64,000 nt of DNA from Alteromonas sp. 1_MG-2023 (GTDB taxonomy: Bacteria > Pseudomonadota > Gammaproteobacteria > Enterobacterales > Alteromonadaceae), in NCBI RefSeq assembly GCF_030547075.1, contig NZ_JAUOQH010000004.1:248001-312000 (forward strand), written 5' to 3'. The notes beneath the pieces are model-generated. The model did no database searches, was not told the origin of the DNA, and saw only the letters and a list, made by a program, of their open reading frames with translations. The first letter of the stretch is position 1. Each line of letters opens with the position of its first letter. A program made the translations under genes and the position numbers. This document shows positions 37,895 to 46,663 of this stretch, piece by piece.

Positions 37895-39089
37895 GTCGGC
37901 CTTAAGCGAACATTACCCGCCCGCGTTAATCAAATATGTTGTGGCAGCTATATTGGCGCGCACGGCAACCGGCGGTGCAATTGTGGCCATCGTATTACTC
38001 TCTAGCAACTTAGGCCTAGAAAGTAAGGCGGCAGGTATATTGGCCGCATGCTTAACCTTGCCTCATTTGCTAGGCCCTGTGTATGGCCGATGGTTAGATG
38101 GGGTGTCCCAGCCTAAATATCTTATTAGTGCGGCGGCGTTTAGTTACACAGGCTTTTTCCTATTAGCGATATTTAGCTTTGAAAGGCAGTTAGCATGGTT
38201 ATTGGCTTTCTCCTTATTGTTAAGTGGGGTTTGCAGTTCATTTATTATGGGGGGCTTGGGCACTCAACTACCGAGTTTAGCTAAGATAACGAATACATCG
38301 CTAAGAAAAGCGCAAAGCTGGGATACCATTACCTATGGAGTAGGGCATACCGTTGGCCCCTTTATTGTGGCAACCTTGTCAGCGCTTTATTCGGCGCAAG
38401 TTGCTGTTAGTGTATTGGTATTCACACCCATGTTAGCCGGTTTGCTTATATTGACCTTCCCCGTAAAACGGGTGTTAGCAAAAACAGATGCCACATTAGA
38501 AATAGGATTTAAAAGCGTATTTTATGCTTTTAAGAATTCGAGCGAACTAGTGCGTACCATGGCAATGACTTCGGGCGCGGCGTTTAGTGTTGCCGCTTTG
38601 CCTGTGTTGGCGGTGTATTTAAGTACCTACTGGCAGCATGAATCACATCATGGTGCTTATCTGGTCACAGCATACGGAGTTGGTAATTTGAGCGGCGCGC
38701 TATTTCTAATTTTTAAGCCCCTTTCAAAAGAGCCCCTTACGTTATTGAAGCGTGCAGGAAGCTTTCTATTACTGGCGTTAGTGGCCACAGTATTAAGCCC
38801 GTCATTTGTCGTCGGGGCGGCGGGCTACTGGTTATGTGGTGTGGCGAATGCCATTTTCTTTACGTCCAGTTTGGCCGCGCGAACCGAATTTGCACCTGTG
38901 CATAGTGCGGCGCAAACCTACATGTGGGTAGCTGCCGCAAAGGTTGGCGCAGGTGCTATAGGGGCATTAATCGCTGGGGCGTTATTGGTGCTGGGCGTAA
39001 AGGTACCCTTAGCGGTATCTTGCAGCGCACTTGCTTTAGTTATTCTAGGATGTTTTGTTATATTCAAAGCTCGAAAATTAGCAGATTAG
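37887..39089 (+). CDS. MFS transporter of unknown substrate
   Basis: A 400-residue, 12-helix major facilitator protein in the inner membrane. The helix 2-3 loop reads GPVYGRWLDGVSQPKYLISAA, a relaxed form of the MFS signature, and helices continue through LGCFVIF at the end. It lies 122 bp after the DapA-family gene in the same direction with no terminator, so uptake or export of the aldolase's substrate or product is a reasonable guess. The start has no strong ribosome-binding site, which fits coupling to upstream translation. Confidence 0.82.
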   Translation: MDKSALSEHYPPALIKYVVAAILARTATGGAIVAIVLLSSNLGLESKAAGILAACLTLPHLLGPVYGRWLDGVSQPKYLISAAAFSYTGFFLLAIFSFERQLAWLLAFSLLLSGVCSSFIMGGLGTQLPSLAKITNTSLRKAQSWDTITYGVGHTVGPFIVATLSALYSAQVAVSVLVFTPMLAGLLILTFPVKRVLAKTDATLEIGFKSVFYAFKNSSELVRTMAMTSGAAFSVAALPVLAVYLSTYWQHESHHGAYLVTAYGVGNLSGALFLIFKPLSKEPLTLLKRAGSFLLLALVATVLSPSFVVGAAGYWLCGVANAIFFTSSLAARTEFAPVHSAAQTYMWVAAAKVGAGAIGALIAGALLVLGVKVPLAVSCSALALVILGCFVIFKARKLAD

Positions 39090-39104
39090 GTTATACGTTT
39101 ACAT
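39089..39104. promoter_or_regulatory. Possible LacI-type palindrome downstream of the MFS gene
   Basis: GGTTATACGTTTACAT resembles the GalR-type sites at 16217, 44201 and 51088 with about three departures. It begins at the MFS stop codon and is 140 bp before the esterase gene, so it could be chance. Confidence 0.3.
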
Positions 39105-39243
39105 TTCCTTTGATTGTCACCATAAATATAAATTCACTTCTCTTATTAATTACAATTCATTTAAACAATACCCTTTGGCTTGTATGTTTGAATGGTAGCG
39201 GTAATATGGGTATAAATAAGAATTAACAAAAAATTAGCAAATT

Positions 39244-40521
39244 ATGAAAACGTTATCCCTATTTTGCACCGCTGCTTTGTTGGCCTCATCACCGGTATTT
39301 GCAGCGCAAACCCTTTATCAAGATTTCCCTTCAGATGTAACCCCAGAGTTAAGTGAGAACGGCGAGTATCAGGTGGGGGTAACCACCCTTACGGTAAACT
39401 ACCCTGAGCCTGTGATGACGTTGCAAGGGCAAGCAGTTGAACGCGCCTTAACGCTAGAAGTCTGGTACCCCACTAACGATAGCGGCGCTGCAACAACTTA
39501 CGATAACCAAACCCGCAGTGGCAAAGAATTTAGTATTCAAGCAGACGCTATTCGCGATGCCAGTGTGGCAGATACGCAAGGCACTTACCCTGTGGTTGTG
39601 TTATCACATGGTTATACCGGTTATCGCACCATAATGTATTACCTTGGTGAACACTTGGCGTCTCATGGGTATATCGTGGCAGGGATAGATCACACCGATT
39701 CCACAAACGAAGATGTCGACTTTGCGAATGCGCCTTATGCTGGCTTTCCTAGCACGCTATTAAACCGCTCGCGAGACCAAGTGTTAACGTTAAACGCGGT
39801 TAGTGAAAATACATTATTTAAAGATGTTGCCGATCCTAAAAACGCGGGGCTTATTGGTTACTCAATGGGTGGCTTTGGCACGGTTAATACCGTTGGTGGC
39901 TGTTACGACTTTAGTGATGAAGCGACGGCGAGCTTTACCGGCGTAAAAGATCCGGCAGTGATCAGCGCACTTCAAAACGCACTTAATACCTGTGCTGGTG
40001 GTAACGCGAATGCCGACAGTGTTGATGAACGCTGGAAAGCTGCTATGGCGTTAGCCCCTTGGGGCGGTCAACATAAGGTATTTTCTCAACAAGCACTAAA
40101 TAAAATCAATGTACCTATGCTTTATGTAGCCGGTGATCACGATGATATTTCTGGTTACCAAGGTATTCAGTGGTTATTTGAAAATACGGGCAATGAAAGT
40201 ACGAAATTACTAACGTTTAAAAACGCCCGACACAATATTGCACCGCATCCTGCACCTAAAGAAGCGTTTGGCAATGAGTTCGATATAGGCCATTACTTAG
40301 AGCCAGCGTGGCGCTCAGAAACCATGAACGATATTAATGAACACTTTGCGTTAGCTATGATGGAATGCCATGTGAAAGGCAAACCTGAGTTTTGTGCTTA
40401 TTTAGATGTTGAAGGTGATAGTGGTCAAGTTGCTGTTGATGGCAAAGTGCCTGAGGTATGGAAAGGTTTCGATAACCGCTACGCGCTAGGTCTAAAAATG
40501 GAAGACAAGCCTAAGCGCTAA
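39244..40521 (+). CDS. Secreted alpha/beta hydrolase, platelet-activating-factor acetylhydrolase-like
   Basis: A 425-residue exported hydrolase. MKTLSLFCTAALLASSPVFAA is a clean signal peptide. The oxyanion region is PVVVLSHGYTGYRTIMYYLGEHLASHGYIV, the nucleophile elbow is LIGYSMGGFGT (GxSxG), the acid lies in MLYVAGDHDDISG and the histidine in FKNARHNIAPHP. The layout fits PAF-acetylhydrolase/dienelactone-hydrolase type esterases that act on short acyl esters in the periplasm. The ATG has no strong ribosome-binding site. A CTAA-rich stretch and a terminator follow. Confidence 0.82.
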   Translation: MKTLSLFCTAALLASSPVFAAQTLYQDFPSDVTPELSENGEYQVGVTTLTVNYPEPVMTLQGQAVERALTLEVWYPTNDSGAATTYDNQTRSGKEFSIQADAIRDASVADTQGTYPVVVLSHGYTGYRTIMYYLGEHLASHGYIVAGIDHTDSTNEDVDFANAPYAGFPSTLLNRSRDQVLTLNAVSENTLFKDVADPKNAGLIGYSMGGFGTVNTVGGCYDFSDEATASFTGVKDPAVISALQNALNTCAGGNANADSVDERWKAAMALAPWGGQHKVFSQQALNKINVPMLYVAGDHDDISGYQGIQWLFENTGNESTKLLTFKNARHNIAPHPAPKEAFGNEFDIGHYLEPAWRSETMNDINEHFALAMMECHVKGKPEFCAYLDVEGDSGQVAVDGKVPEVWKGFDNRYALGLKMEDKPKR

Positions 40522-40615
40522 ATATAAGGGCTAAATCCAAGAGCTAAGCCTAAACCTAGGCCTGTCAGGCGGATATTTTACGGCCTCTAGCATTACTCAA
40601 GAACCTGTATAAGAA

Positions 40616-40641
40616 AGGCCTAACCGTGTTAGGTCTTTTTC
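40616..40641 (+). terminator. Rho-independent terminator after the esterase gene
   Basis: AGGCCTAAC (40616-40624) and GTTAGGTCT (40628-40636) pair around CGT with one G-T pair, then TTTT. Degenerate CTAA repeats fill 40511-40557 just before it. Confidence 0.82.
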
Positions 40642-40776
40642 GTATTCGGGGGTTTACTGGTGTTTCATTCTTATTGATTTATTGAAGTGAGACATAGTTT
40701 GTTACTCATTCTATTCGTGATGAAGTTTTTAGCATGCTAGATTGATTCTTTAGGCTTACTGAATAGAGGAACAGGG

Positions 40777-41913
40777 ATGAACCTGCAGCAAAATAGAACA
40801 GTATTAACTCGTATAAACTCCATATTATCTTTGGTTATCACAGCGTCTACACGCACTCGTTTAGTAGCCAAAAATTTAGCGCTACTCTGCTCATTCTTTG
40901 TTTTATCTTTTATTTCTGTAGTGAACGCAGACACATTACCTTCTGATGATGCGTTAGACGCCATGTTTAAAGCGCAAGATTATGACAGCATTGTGGATAC
41001 GCTTGAGCCTTTACCTTCAAAAACAGTTAAGCAATATAACTTATTAATATCAGCACTGATGAATACCGATTTAGACGATGCTGAAGAGGTAGCTATCCAG
41101 TTTATTAACGATCATAAGGGCAATTACCGTGCCTACCACATGCACGCTAGTGTGATGGGGGCGCAAGCGACCAGTAGTATTTTTTCAGCCTTAGGTTATG
41201 CCAAAAAAGCAAAAGCGAGCTTAGAAAAGGCAGTGGAAATTGCACCTGATGAAATTGATGTTTACCAAGCCCTCATGCAGTTTTACATCATGGCACCGTC
41301 TATTGCGGGTGGTGATATAGATGAAGCCAAAAAGCTTGCCGATAAAATTACCCAGATGGATGCCCTTGAAGGTAAGTTTGCCACAGCGAAAGTTTATGCA
41401 GCCGACGATAAAAAAACCGAAGCAAAAGTCATATTAAACGCACTTAGTGAGCAGCCTGAATTCGAAACTCGCTCGCGCTACGAACTGGGTCAATTGCTTA
41501 TCAACGAAGAAGAATATGACGATGCCATAGCAGCGCTAACACCGTTAATTAGTACCAATATTGAAAAAGCGGAAAAATCCGATGAGCAAGCGTGGGATAC
41601 ATATTCAAACAACAAGTTCACCCAGCTTTATGGCACCTATCGCGTAGGTTGGATTGCGGTAGAAACCAGCGAATATACCGATTCAGGTATTAATGCCCTT
41701 ACGCTTTATTTAACAGAATTGAATACTACCGATATCAATACGCAGCAATTGCCAAGTAAGAACTGGGCCAATCTTCGTCTAGCGGAACTGTATTTAAATG
41801 CCGATGATGTTTCTATGGCATCTAGCACTATCGCGAAGATAACCGAGGATGACGATAAGCGTTTAACAAAAACGTTAAAAAGCTTGAAAAAACAAATAAA
41901 AAAGCGAACCTAA
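40777..41913 (+). CDS. Exported TPR-repeat protein
   Basis: A 378-residue protein. A hydrophobic segment, LALLCSFFVLSFISVVNA near residues 35-52, looks like a signal or anchor after an unusually long positively charged leader. The rest is helical with tetratricopeptide-like units (ALGYAKKAKASLEKAVEIAPDEIDVYQALMQFY is the clearest, near residues 130-170), suggesting a periplasmic scaffold or chaperone. GAGGAACAGGG precedes the ATG. The function is unknown. Its 3' end is part of a bidirectional terminator shared with the alpha-galactosidase gene. Confidence 0.7.
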   Translation: MNLQQNRTVLTRINSILSLVITASTRTRLVAKNLALLCSFFVLSFISVVNADTLPSDDALDAMFKAQDYDSIVDTLEPLPSKTVKQYNLLISALMNTDLDDAEEVAIQFINDHKGNYRAYHMHASVMGAQATSSIFSALGYAKKAKASLEKAVEIAPDEIDVYQALMQFYIMAPSIAGGDIDEAKKLADKITQMDALEGKFATAKVYAADDKKTEAKVILNALSEQPEFETRSRYELGQLLINEEEYDDAIAALTPLISTNIEKAEKSDEQAWDTYSNNKFTQLYGTYRVGWIAVETSEYTDSGINALTLYLTELNTTDINTQQLPSKNWANLRLAELYLNADDVSMASSTIAKITEDDDKRLTKTLKSLKKQIKKRT

Positions 41914-41926
41914 TAGTTCGCTTTTT
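41899..41926. terminator. Bidirectional terminator between the TPR and alpha-galactosidase genes
   Basis: AAAAAGCGAAC and GTTCGCTTTTT form an 11-bp stem. Its A and T flanks serve both converging genes, and its left arm lies in the last codons of the TPR gene. Confidence 0.88.
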
Positions 41927-41955
41927 GAGAGTTACCAAGGGTTGTCTTGTTGTAA

Positions 41956-44100
41956 CTAAACCGCTTTAACCGTGTAAATAAGCGAGGTTTGCGGGAACAA
42001 TACTGGCATTTGCATACCGTATTTCATTAAGGCTTCGCCGCTAAATACTTGCCCATCTGTTTTTTGTAAAATAGACGGTGAGTATTCTTTCAATGTACCT
42101 GGCCATACACGTTCAAGGGTATAAGATTTATCGGCATCTAACCCTGCAAAATAGAAACGAGATGGCGTAGTACGCCCGGTTTCTTTCACGCTATTGTAGG
42201 CAAATATACCTTCGGCTTTGTCTTTCGACACATAACCAAACTTCACGTTAAGGCCATCGTCGTCCATACGGAATAAATCGCCGCCGTGGGTAATATGGCG
42301 GTATTGTTTGTATAGCGAAATAGCCGATTTCAGTGTGTCTTGCTCGTGCGAGTTAAGCTCTCGAGGGTCCATCTCAATACCCATATGGCCAAACATAGAC
42401 ACAGCCGCACGAATTTCAATGGGTAGGTTACGCCCTGTAATATGGCAATCACGAGGCCCTACGTGTGCTCCCATTACTTCAGAAGGGAAGAAGAAAGAGA
42501 AACCGCGCTGAATGTATAAGCGGTCTAGTGCATCGTTAGAGTCTGACGTCCAAAAGCGGTCGGTATGGGGTAAAATACCCAAGTCCACACGGCCACCACC
42601 AGAACAACAACTTTCAATTTCAATTCCTGGATGCGCCGCCTTAACCCTGTCGATTAGGCTATACAAAGCCGTCATTTGGCCATGCATAGCAGGCTTACCT
42701 TGAAGGTTTCCTGGGTGGTTTACATCGCGGTTCATGTCCCACTTAATGTAACTAATTTTAGGATAAGTGCTTAGTACGTCGGTGATGACTTTATAAAGGT
42801 ACTCAACCACTTCAGGATTCGTTAAATCAAGTACGTATTGATTCCGAAACGGAACATGAGGGTTATTCTTGGTTTGCAGTGCCCATTCAGGATGTGCGCG
42901 ATACAAGTCGCTATCTGGGTTGACCATTTCAGGTTCAAACCAAATACCAAACTCCATGCCCTTATCGGTAACATGATCAATTAAGCCATCTAACCCTTCT
43001 GGGTAAATCGCTTCATCAACGGTCCAATCGCCTAGGCCCGCTTTGTCGTTTCTACGGCCTTTAAACCAACCGTCATCTAGTACAAAGCGCTCTATCCCTA
43101 AGGGCGCTACTTTGTCAGCAAGTGCTTTAAGCGTAGCTTCATCGTGGTCGAAATAAATGCCTTCCCATGTGTTGTAGTGCACTGGGCGAGGTTTGTTGTT
43201 TGCACTGGTGACGTCAGCGCTGTGGGTTAACACATTGCTTCGGATGAAGTTATGGAACTGTTGTGAAAGCGCTGAAAAACCGGTGTCAGAAAAACCAGCG
43301 TAAAGCACTGGCGACGTATAGCTTTCGCCCGCATTTAGCGTTACTTCACCTGGAAACAATAGCTCGCCAAATTGAACATAGCTTCTGCCATCGGCCATCA
43401 TTTCCGCGCGGAATTTATGGTTTGCTGACGCACCTAAATGAAAGCCGAAACATTCCCCGGCACGTTCATTTGTGCCATTCGCAAACGCGATTAAACCAGG
43501 AAAGGTATCGTGAGAGGTTTTGCCGCGGCGGTTTTCTCGAACATAGCTACCGAAGAACAAGTCATGATCGGCAGTTTGGAATTCATTCGACCATCTACCT
43601 TCAAAGCTTTTAATTTTGCTCATGGTAGTAGGTAGCGCAAGACTAGCTGCATTTAAATAATTGAGTTGTAGGGCGCTTTCACCTTGGTTTTCGATGCTTG
43701 AAGTAAAAGTTGCCACAGTAGTATCGGCATCCAGCACAACTCGTGTAATCAATTGCATTTGTCTGTCTGCATCTACTGCGGTAAAGGTAACGCAGGTGTC
43801 GGTTTGCTCAATGCCCGATAAGGTAAAGCCAGCAGACCATTGATCGCTATCGCCTGAAACTTCTAAGCCCGGCGAACCGGTAACACCTTCACCATGAGTA
43901 GGTACCAATGAAATAGGGGGCTCGATAACGGGAGCGCATTTCGCTTCTTGGCGAGTATTAAGCAGCGCTAACATGTCGGGTGTAGTGGAGTTACTTAAAC
44001 GCTGGCCATAATAAATAAGCGTTGGCATACGCCCCTGACAATCAAAGATCAGAGTCGTTTTTTTGTTAGATAAGCGGACAAAAGCCGTGAGTGATGACAT
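41956..44100 (-). CDS. GH36 alpha-galactosidase, cytoplasmic
   Basis: Hydrolyses terminal alpha-galactose from melibiose or raffinose-type sugars. The 714 residues match the GH36 family. The nucleophile Asp is in YIKWDMNRDVNHPG and the acid/base in FWTSDSNDALDRL, with FVLDDGWFKGRRNDKAGLGDW and FGIWFEPEMVNPDSDLYR also diagnostic. There is no signal peptide, so the sugar must be imported intact. GAGAGG precedes the ATG by five bases. A GalR-type palindrome lies about 100 bp upstream, giving it a promoter separate from the SapC gene. Confidence 0.95.
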   Translation of the reverse strand: MSSLTAFVRLSNKKTTLIFDCQGRMPTLIYYGQRLSNSTTPDMLALLNTRQEAKCAPVIEPPISLVPTHGEGVTGSPGLEVSGDSDQWSAGFTLSGIEQTDTCVTFTAVDADRQMQLITRVVLDADTTVATFTSSIENQGESALQLNYLNAASLALPTTMSKIKSFEGRWSNEFQTADHDLFFGSYVRENRRGKTSHDTFPGLIAFANGTNERAGECFGFHLGASANHKFRAEMMADGRSYVQFGELLFPGEVTLNAGESYTSPVLYAGFSDTGFSALSQQFHNFIRSNVLTHSADVTSANNKPRPVHYNTWEGIYFDHDEATLKALADKVAPLGIERFVLDDGWFKGRRNDKAGLGDWTVDEAIYPEGLDGLIDHVTDKGMEFGIWFEPEMVNPDSDLYRAHPEWALQTKNNPHVPFRNQYVLDLTNPEVVEYLYKVITDVLSTYPKISYIKWDMNRDVNHPGNLQGKPAMHGQMTALYSLIDRVKAAHPGIEIESCCSGGGRVDLGILPHTDRFWTSDSNDALDRLYIQRGFSFFFPSEVMGAHVGPRDCHITGRNLPIEIRAAVSMFGHMGIEMDPRELNSHEQDTLKSAISLYKQYRHITHGGDLFRMDDDGLNVKFGYVSKDKAEGIFAYNSVKETGRTTPSRFYFAGLDADKSYTLERVWPGTLKEYSPSILQKTDGQVFSGEALMKYGMQMPVLFPQTSLIYTVKAV

Positions 44101-44200
44101 GTTAACCTCTCAGGTTTTAAGTATTATGGATACCAGATGACTGGAATTGATGCATGTATATCATAGAAACCAAGTGGCGATAAGACGTATACGATTAAAA

Positions 44201-44216
44201 GGTTAAACGTTTTACC
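44201..44216. promoter_or_regulatory. GalR-type operator before the alpha-galactosidase gene
   Basis: GGTTAAACGTTTTACC is a CG-centred palindrome with one mismatch between half-sites. It shares its form with the site before galT, 28 kb away. Confidence 0.75.
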
Positions 44217-44264
44217 TTGTTACTTGGTTAGAAATGAATAAACAGTTTTGCGTTCAACAATTAA

Positions 44265-45059
44265 TTATAAATTAGCGGTTTTAAGTCCAATTTTTACTAT
44301 CGGGTTTTCGGCACGGCGTGTTAGTTGTACGAGTCGGTTATATTGCCTCAGCGACAACATCATCGCGTTTATTGCCACCAGCAACCCTTGGGTATGCAGT
44401 TTGTGAATCGTGTTGGCATCTAGCTGAGCTAATTTCTCTTCATTAATAGTCATTAAGCCGTTACTTTCTCGAGTGTCGCCATTTTTAAAATGGAGGGTTA
44501 TTGATAATGGCGAAAGCAGTTCGAGTTCTAAAAGTGCTTTTACATAAGCTGTTGCTTGAGCACTGCCGCTGGCCAAATTCGCTAACATGCTTCGATACTG
44601 TTTTAATGTAGCCGAAGGGCTGCCATCAGAAGCAAACAACGGTGATGGAGATGCAGAGTCATTTGCAGTAAATAAACTGCTGTCTTGGTCAAACAATACA
44701 GTAAGTTTGTCTTTTTCAATCGCATAATTAAAAGGGTAAGTTTGAATACTGAGCGGAACCGCATGCCCTTGCCACTGTTCATCATCGCTATAATGTTTAT
44801 TCGCAGGGAGGTTGTCTGCCTCAAGAGTATCGCTACAAAATAGGTTACCAAATTCTGGCCAGCCAACCACCGCAGCCAATTTCTGAGGCGTATTTGTATC
44901 GTCAGTAGTAACCACCACAGGCATACAGCCACTTATCGTCGCTATCTCGTTAAAGCCTAAACTAACTAAGTTAAATTTAGCGGCATGACCAAAATTTTTG
45001 TCTACCCGAATAGCTAGCTTTTTATGGGCTTTGCTGTCTAACGTTATATATGTTGGCAT
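44265..45059 (-). CDS. SapC-family protein
   Basis: A roughly 264-residue protein with the SapC start MPTYITLDSKAHKKLAIRVDKNFGHAAKFNLVSLGFNEI and the conserved MPVVVTTDD and WPEFGNLFC segments. The family is found beside TonB receptors and tryptophan-halogenase homologues in sugar loci; its activity is not known. The start was placed at the internal ATG preceded by CACTAGG because the family begins there; the open frame extends back into the halogenase gene. It has no signal peptide. Confidence 0.85.
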   Translation of the reverse strand: MPTYITLDSKAHKKLAIRVDKNFGHAAKFNLVSLGFNEIATISGCMPVVVTTDDTNTPQKLAAVVGWPEFGNLFCSDTLEADNLPANKHYSDDEQWQGHAVPLSIQTYPFNYAIEKDKLTVLFDQDSSLFTANDSASPSPLFASDGSPSATLKQYRSMLANLASGSAQATAYVKALLELELLSPLSITLHFKNGDTRESNGLMTINEEKLAQLDANTIHKLHTQGLLVAINAMMLSLRQYNRLVQLTRRAENPIVKIGLKTANL

Positions 45060-45102
45060 TTGGTAACCTAGTGAAACGTGATTGTTGTTGGTTTGGCTTT
45101 TT

Positions 45103-46650
45103 TTATTGCGCTGTAAGTATGGTATCAATTAATCCGCGGTGCGAGGGAAGCCGTTCTGTTAACTGCATGATCAGCGACTTGTTCAATTGAAATTGTTTAC
45201 TTGCAAGTTCGTGCTTCGTCAAAGAGCGTGCGTATTGACTAACTTGGGTGCTGTGCGCCATTCCATAAAGTATGTAGCGATAACTTTGCGCACTAAAAAC
45301 TTCATCTATACCTGAAAAATCACTGTCCAAAACAGGTCGATATTGCCACTCTTCAAGTAACAACTGTAACCGTTCTGGAATACTATCTTGCGCCTTGTTT
45401 GCCAGCCAAAAAGCCTCGTTGCGGTTACTTAGCAAATAGTGCAATTTAAGAAACTCAATAGTACGCTGCCATTTATAAGTCAGCGATGCATTAAAGCGCT
45501 TAGCCACGTGAGGCATCACTTCTCTGCAAGCAGGAAGTTGCTCGGCTAGTTGAGAAGCACTTTGTTCAATTAGCATCAATGACGAAGCTTCAAGGGGCTC
45601 TAAAAATCCACTTGATAGCCCAATCGATACGCAGTTTTTTTCCCAAAACTTTTCTCGATAACCGGTCTTGTAACTTATTTTTCTGAAGCTTTCGGGAATT
45701 TCTGCATTCGTATCAATAGCTTTTATGTAACGACTTAACGTTGCAGTAGCCTCTTCACCTGATTGATATCTAGATGAATAAACATAGCCGGTGCCCCGAC
45801 GCTCTTGTAAGCCAATATCCCAAATCCAACCAGCCTCTTGCGCGGTAGAAAGGGTATGACATGCAATAGGTTGGTGTGTGTCGGCGTAAGGAAGTTGATG
45901 TACAAGTGCCGAGTCTGAAAACAACACATTGGATGCATCCACCATCGACACTTTTAACGCTTTTTCGATGAGTAACGCTGAAAACCCAGAACAGTCGACA
46001 AACATATCGCCATAAACATGACCGCTGTTTGCCGTAGTCACATAGTTGATACCTTCAACGCTTGTGACAACGTCTGTTACGTCATCAACAATATGTTTTA
46101 CACCCAAGTTATTTGTACAATGATTACGTAGAAGGGTAATGAACTTACCAGCATCTAAGTGAAATCCGTAGTTAGCACTAAAGCTCTGCTTCGCGTTGAC
46201 ACCTAATTTAGGCGCTAAACCTTGATCGCACAGGGTAGGCTGAAAACAAACAGCCTGTGCATATTGTTGAATAGCTTCATACTTATTGGTAAGCCAATAA
46301 GGCGTGATATCGATATTAGCAGACCCTTGGGGTGCGCTAAACGGATGGTAATAGCTAGAACGTTCTTGGTGCGTGTGCCAATCAACAAACTTACTCGCTT
46401 GTTTAAAGGTTGCCGAGGCATGCTTAATCACTTCACTTTCAGCAATACCTATTTTAGCTAAGGTACTTCGCATAGTAGGCCAAGTACCTTCGCCTACGCC
46501 AATAGGGTGCACAGTGTCTGATTCGATAACGGTAACGGTTAAGCGTTTACCGTTTTCGTTTTGTAGCGAGTGTGAAGCGGCTAGTAAGCCAGCAGTTAGC
46601 CAGCCTGCTGTACCGCCACCTACCACAACAAAACTATCTATTGGTGTCAT
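45103..46650 (-). CDS. Tryptophan-halogenase-like flavoprotein
   Basis: A 515-residue protein of the tryptophan halogenase family (flavin-dependent, FADH2-using). The FAD-binding VVVGGGTAGWLTAGLL opens it. The flavin-halogenase motif is GWIWDIG, with Gly where Pro usually follows. The catalytic lysine region FKQASKFVDW and glutamate region SSGFLEPLEASS both match halogenases such as PrnA as I remember them. It lies between a symporter and a SapC gene in an alpha-galactoside locus, not in a natural-product cluster. No flavin reductase is adjacent. Whether it halogenates anything, and what, is unknown. Confidence 0.9.
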   Translation of the reverse strand: MTPIDSFVVVGGGTAGWLTAGLLAASHSLQNENGKRLTVTVIESDTVHPIGVGEGTWPTMRSTLAKIGIAESEVIKHASATFKQASKFVDWHTHQERSSYYHPFSAPQGSANIDITPYWLTNKYEAIQQYAQAVCFQPTLCDQGLAPKLGVNAKQSFSANYGFHLDAGKFITLLRNHCTNNLGVKHIVDDVTDVVTSVEGINYVTTANSGHVYGDMFVDCSGFSALLIEKALKVSMVDASNVLFSDSALVHQLPYADTHQPIACHTLSTAQEAGWIWDIGLQERRGTGYVYSSRYQSGEEATATLSRYIKAIDTNAEIPESFRKISYKTGYREKFWEKNCVSIGLSSGFLEPLEASSLMLIEQSASQLAEQLPACREVMPHVAKRFNASLTYKWQRTIEFLKLHYLLSNRNEAFWLANKAQDSIPERLQLLLEEWQYRPVLDSDFSGIDEVFSAQSYRYILYGMAHSTQVSQYARSLTKHELASKQFQLNKSLIMQLTERLPSHRGLIDTILTAQ

Positions 46651-46663
46651 ATATTCCGGCTAT

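Noticed and set aside
45103-46650. Halogenated natural-product gene cluster
   Set aside because: No biosynthetic synthase, reductase or resistance genes are near; the neighbours are sugar-uptake genes.
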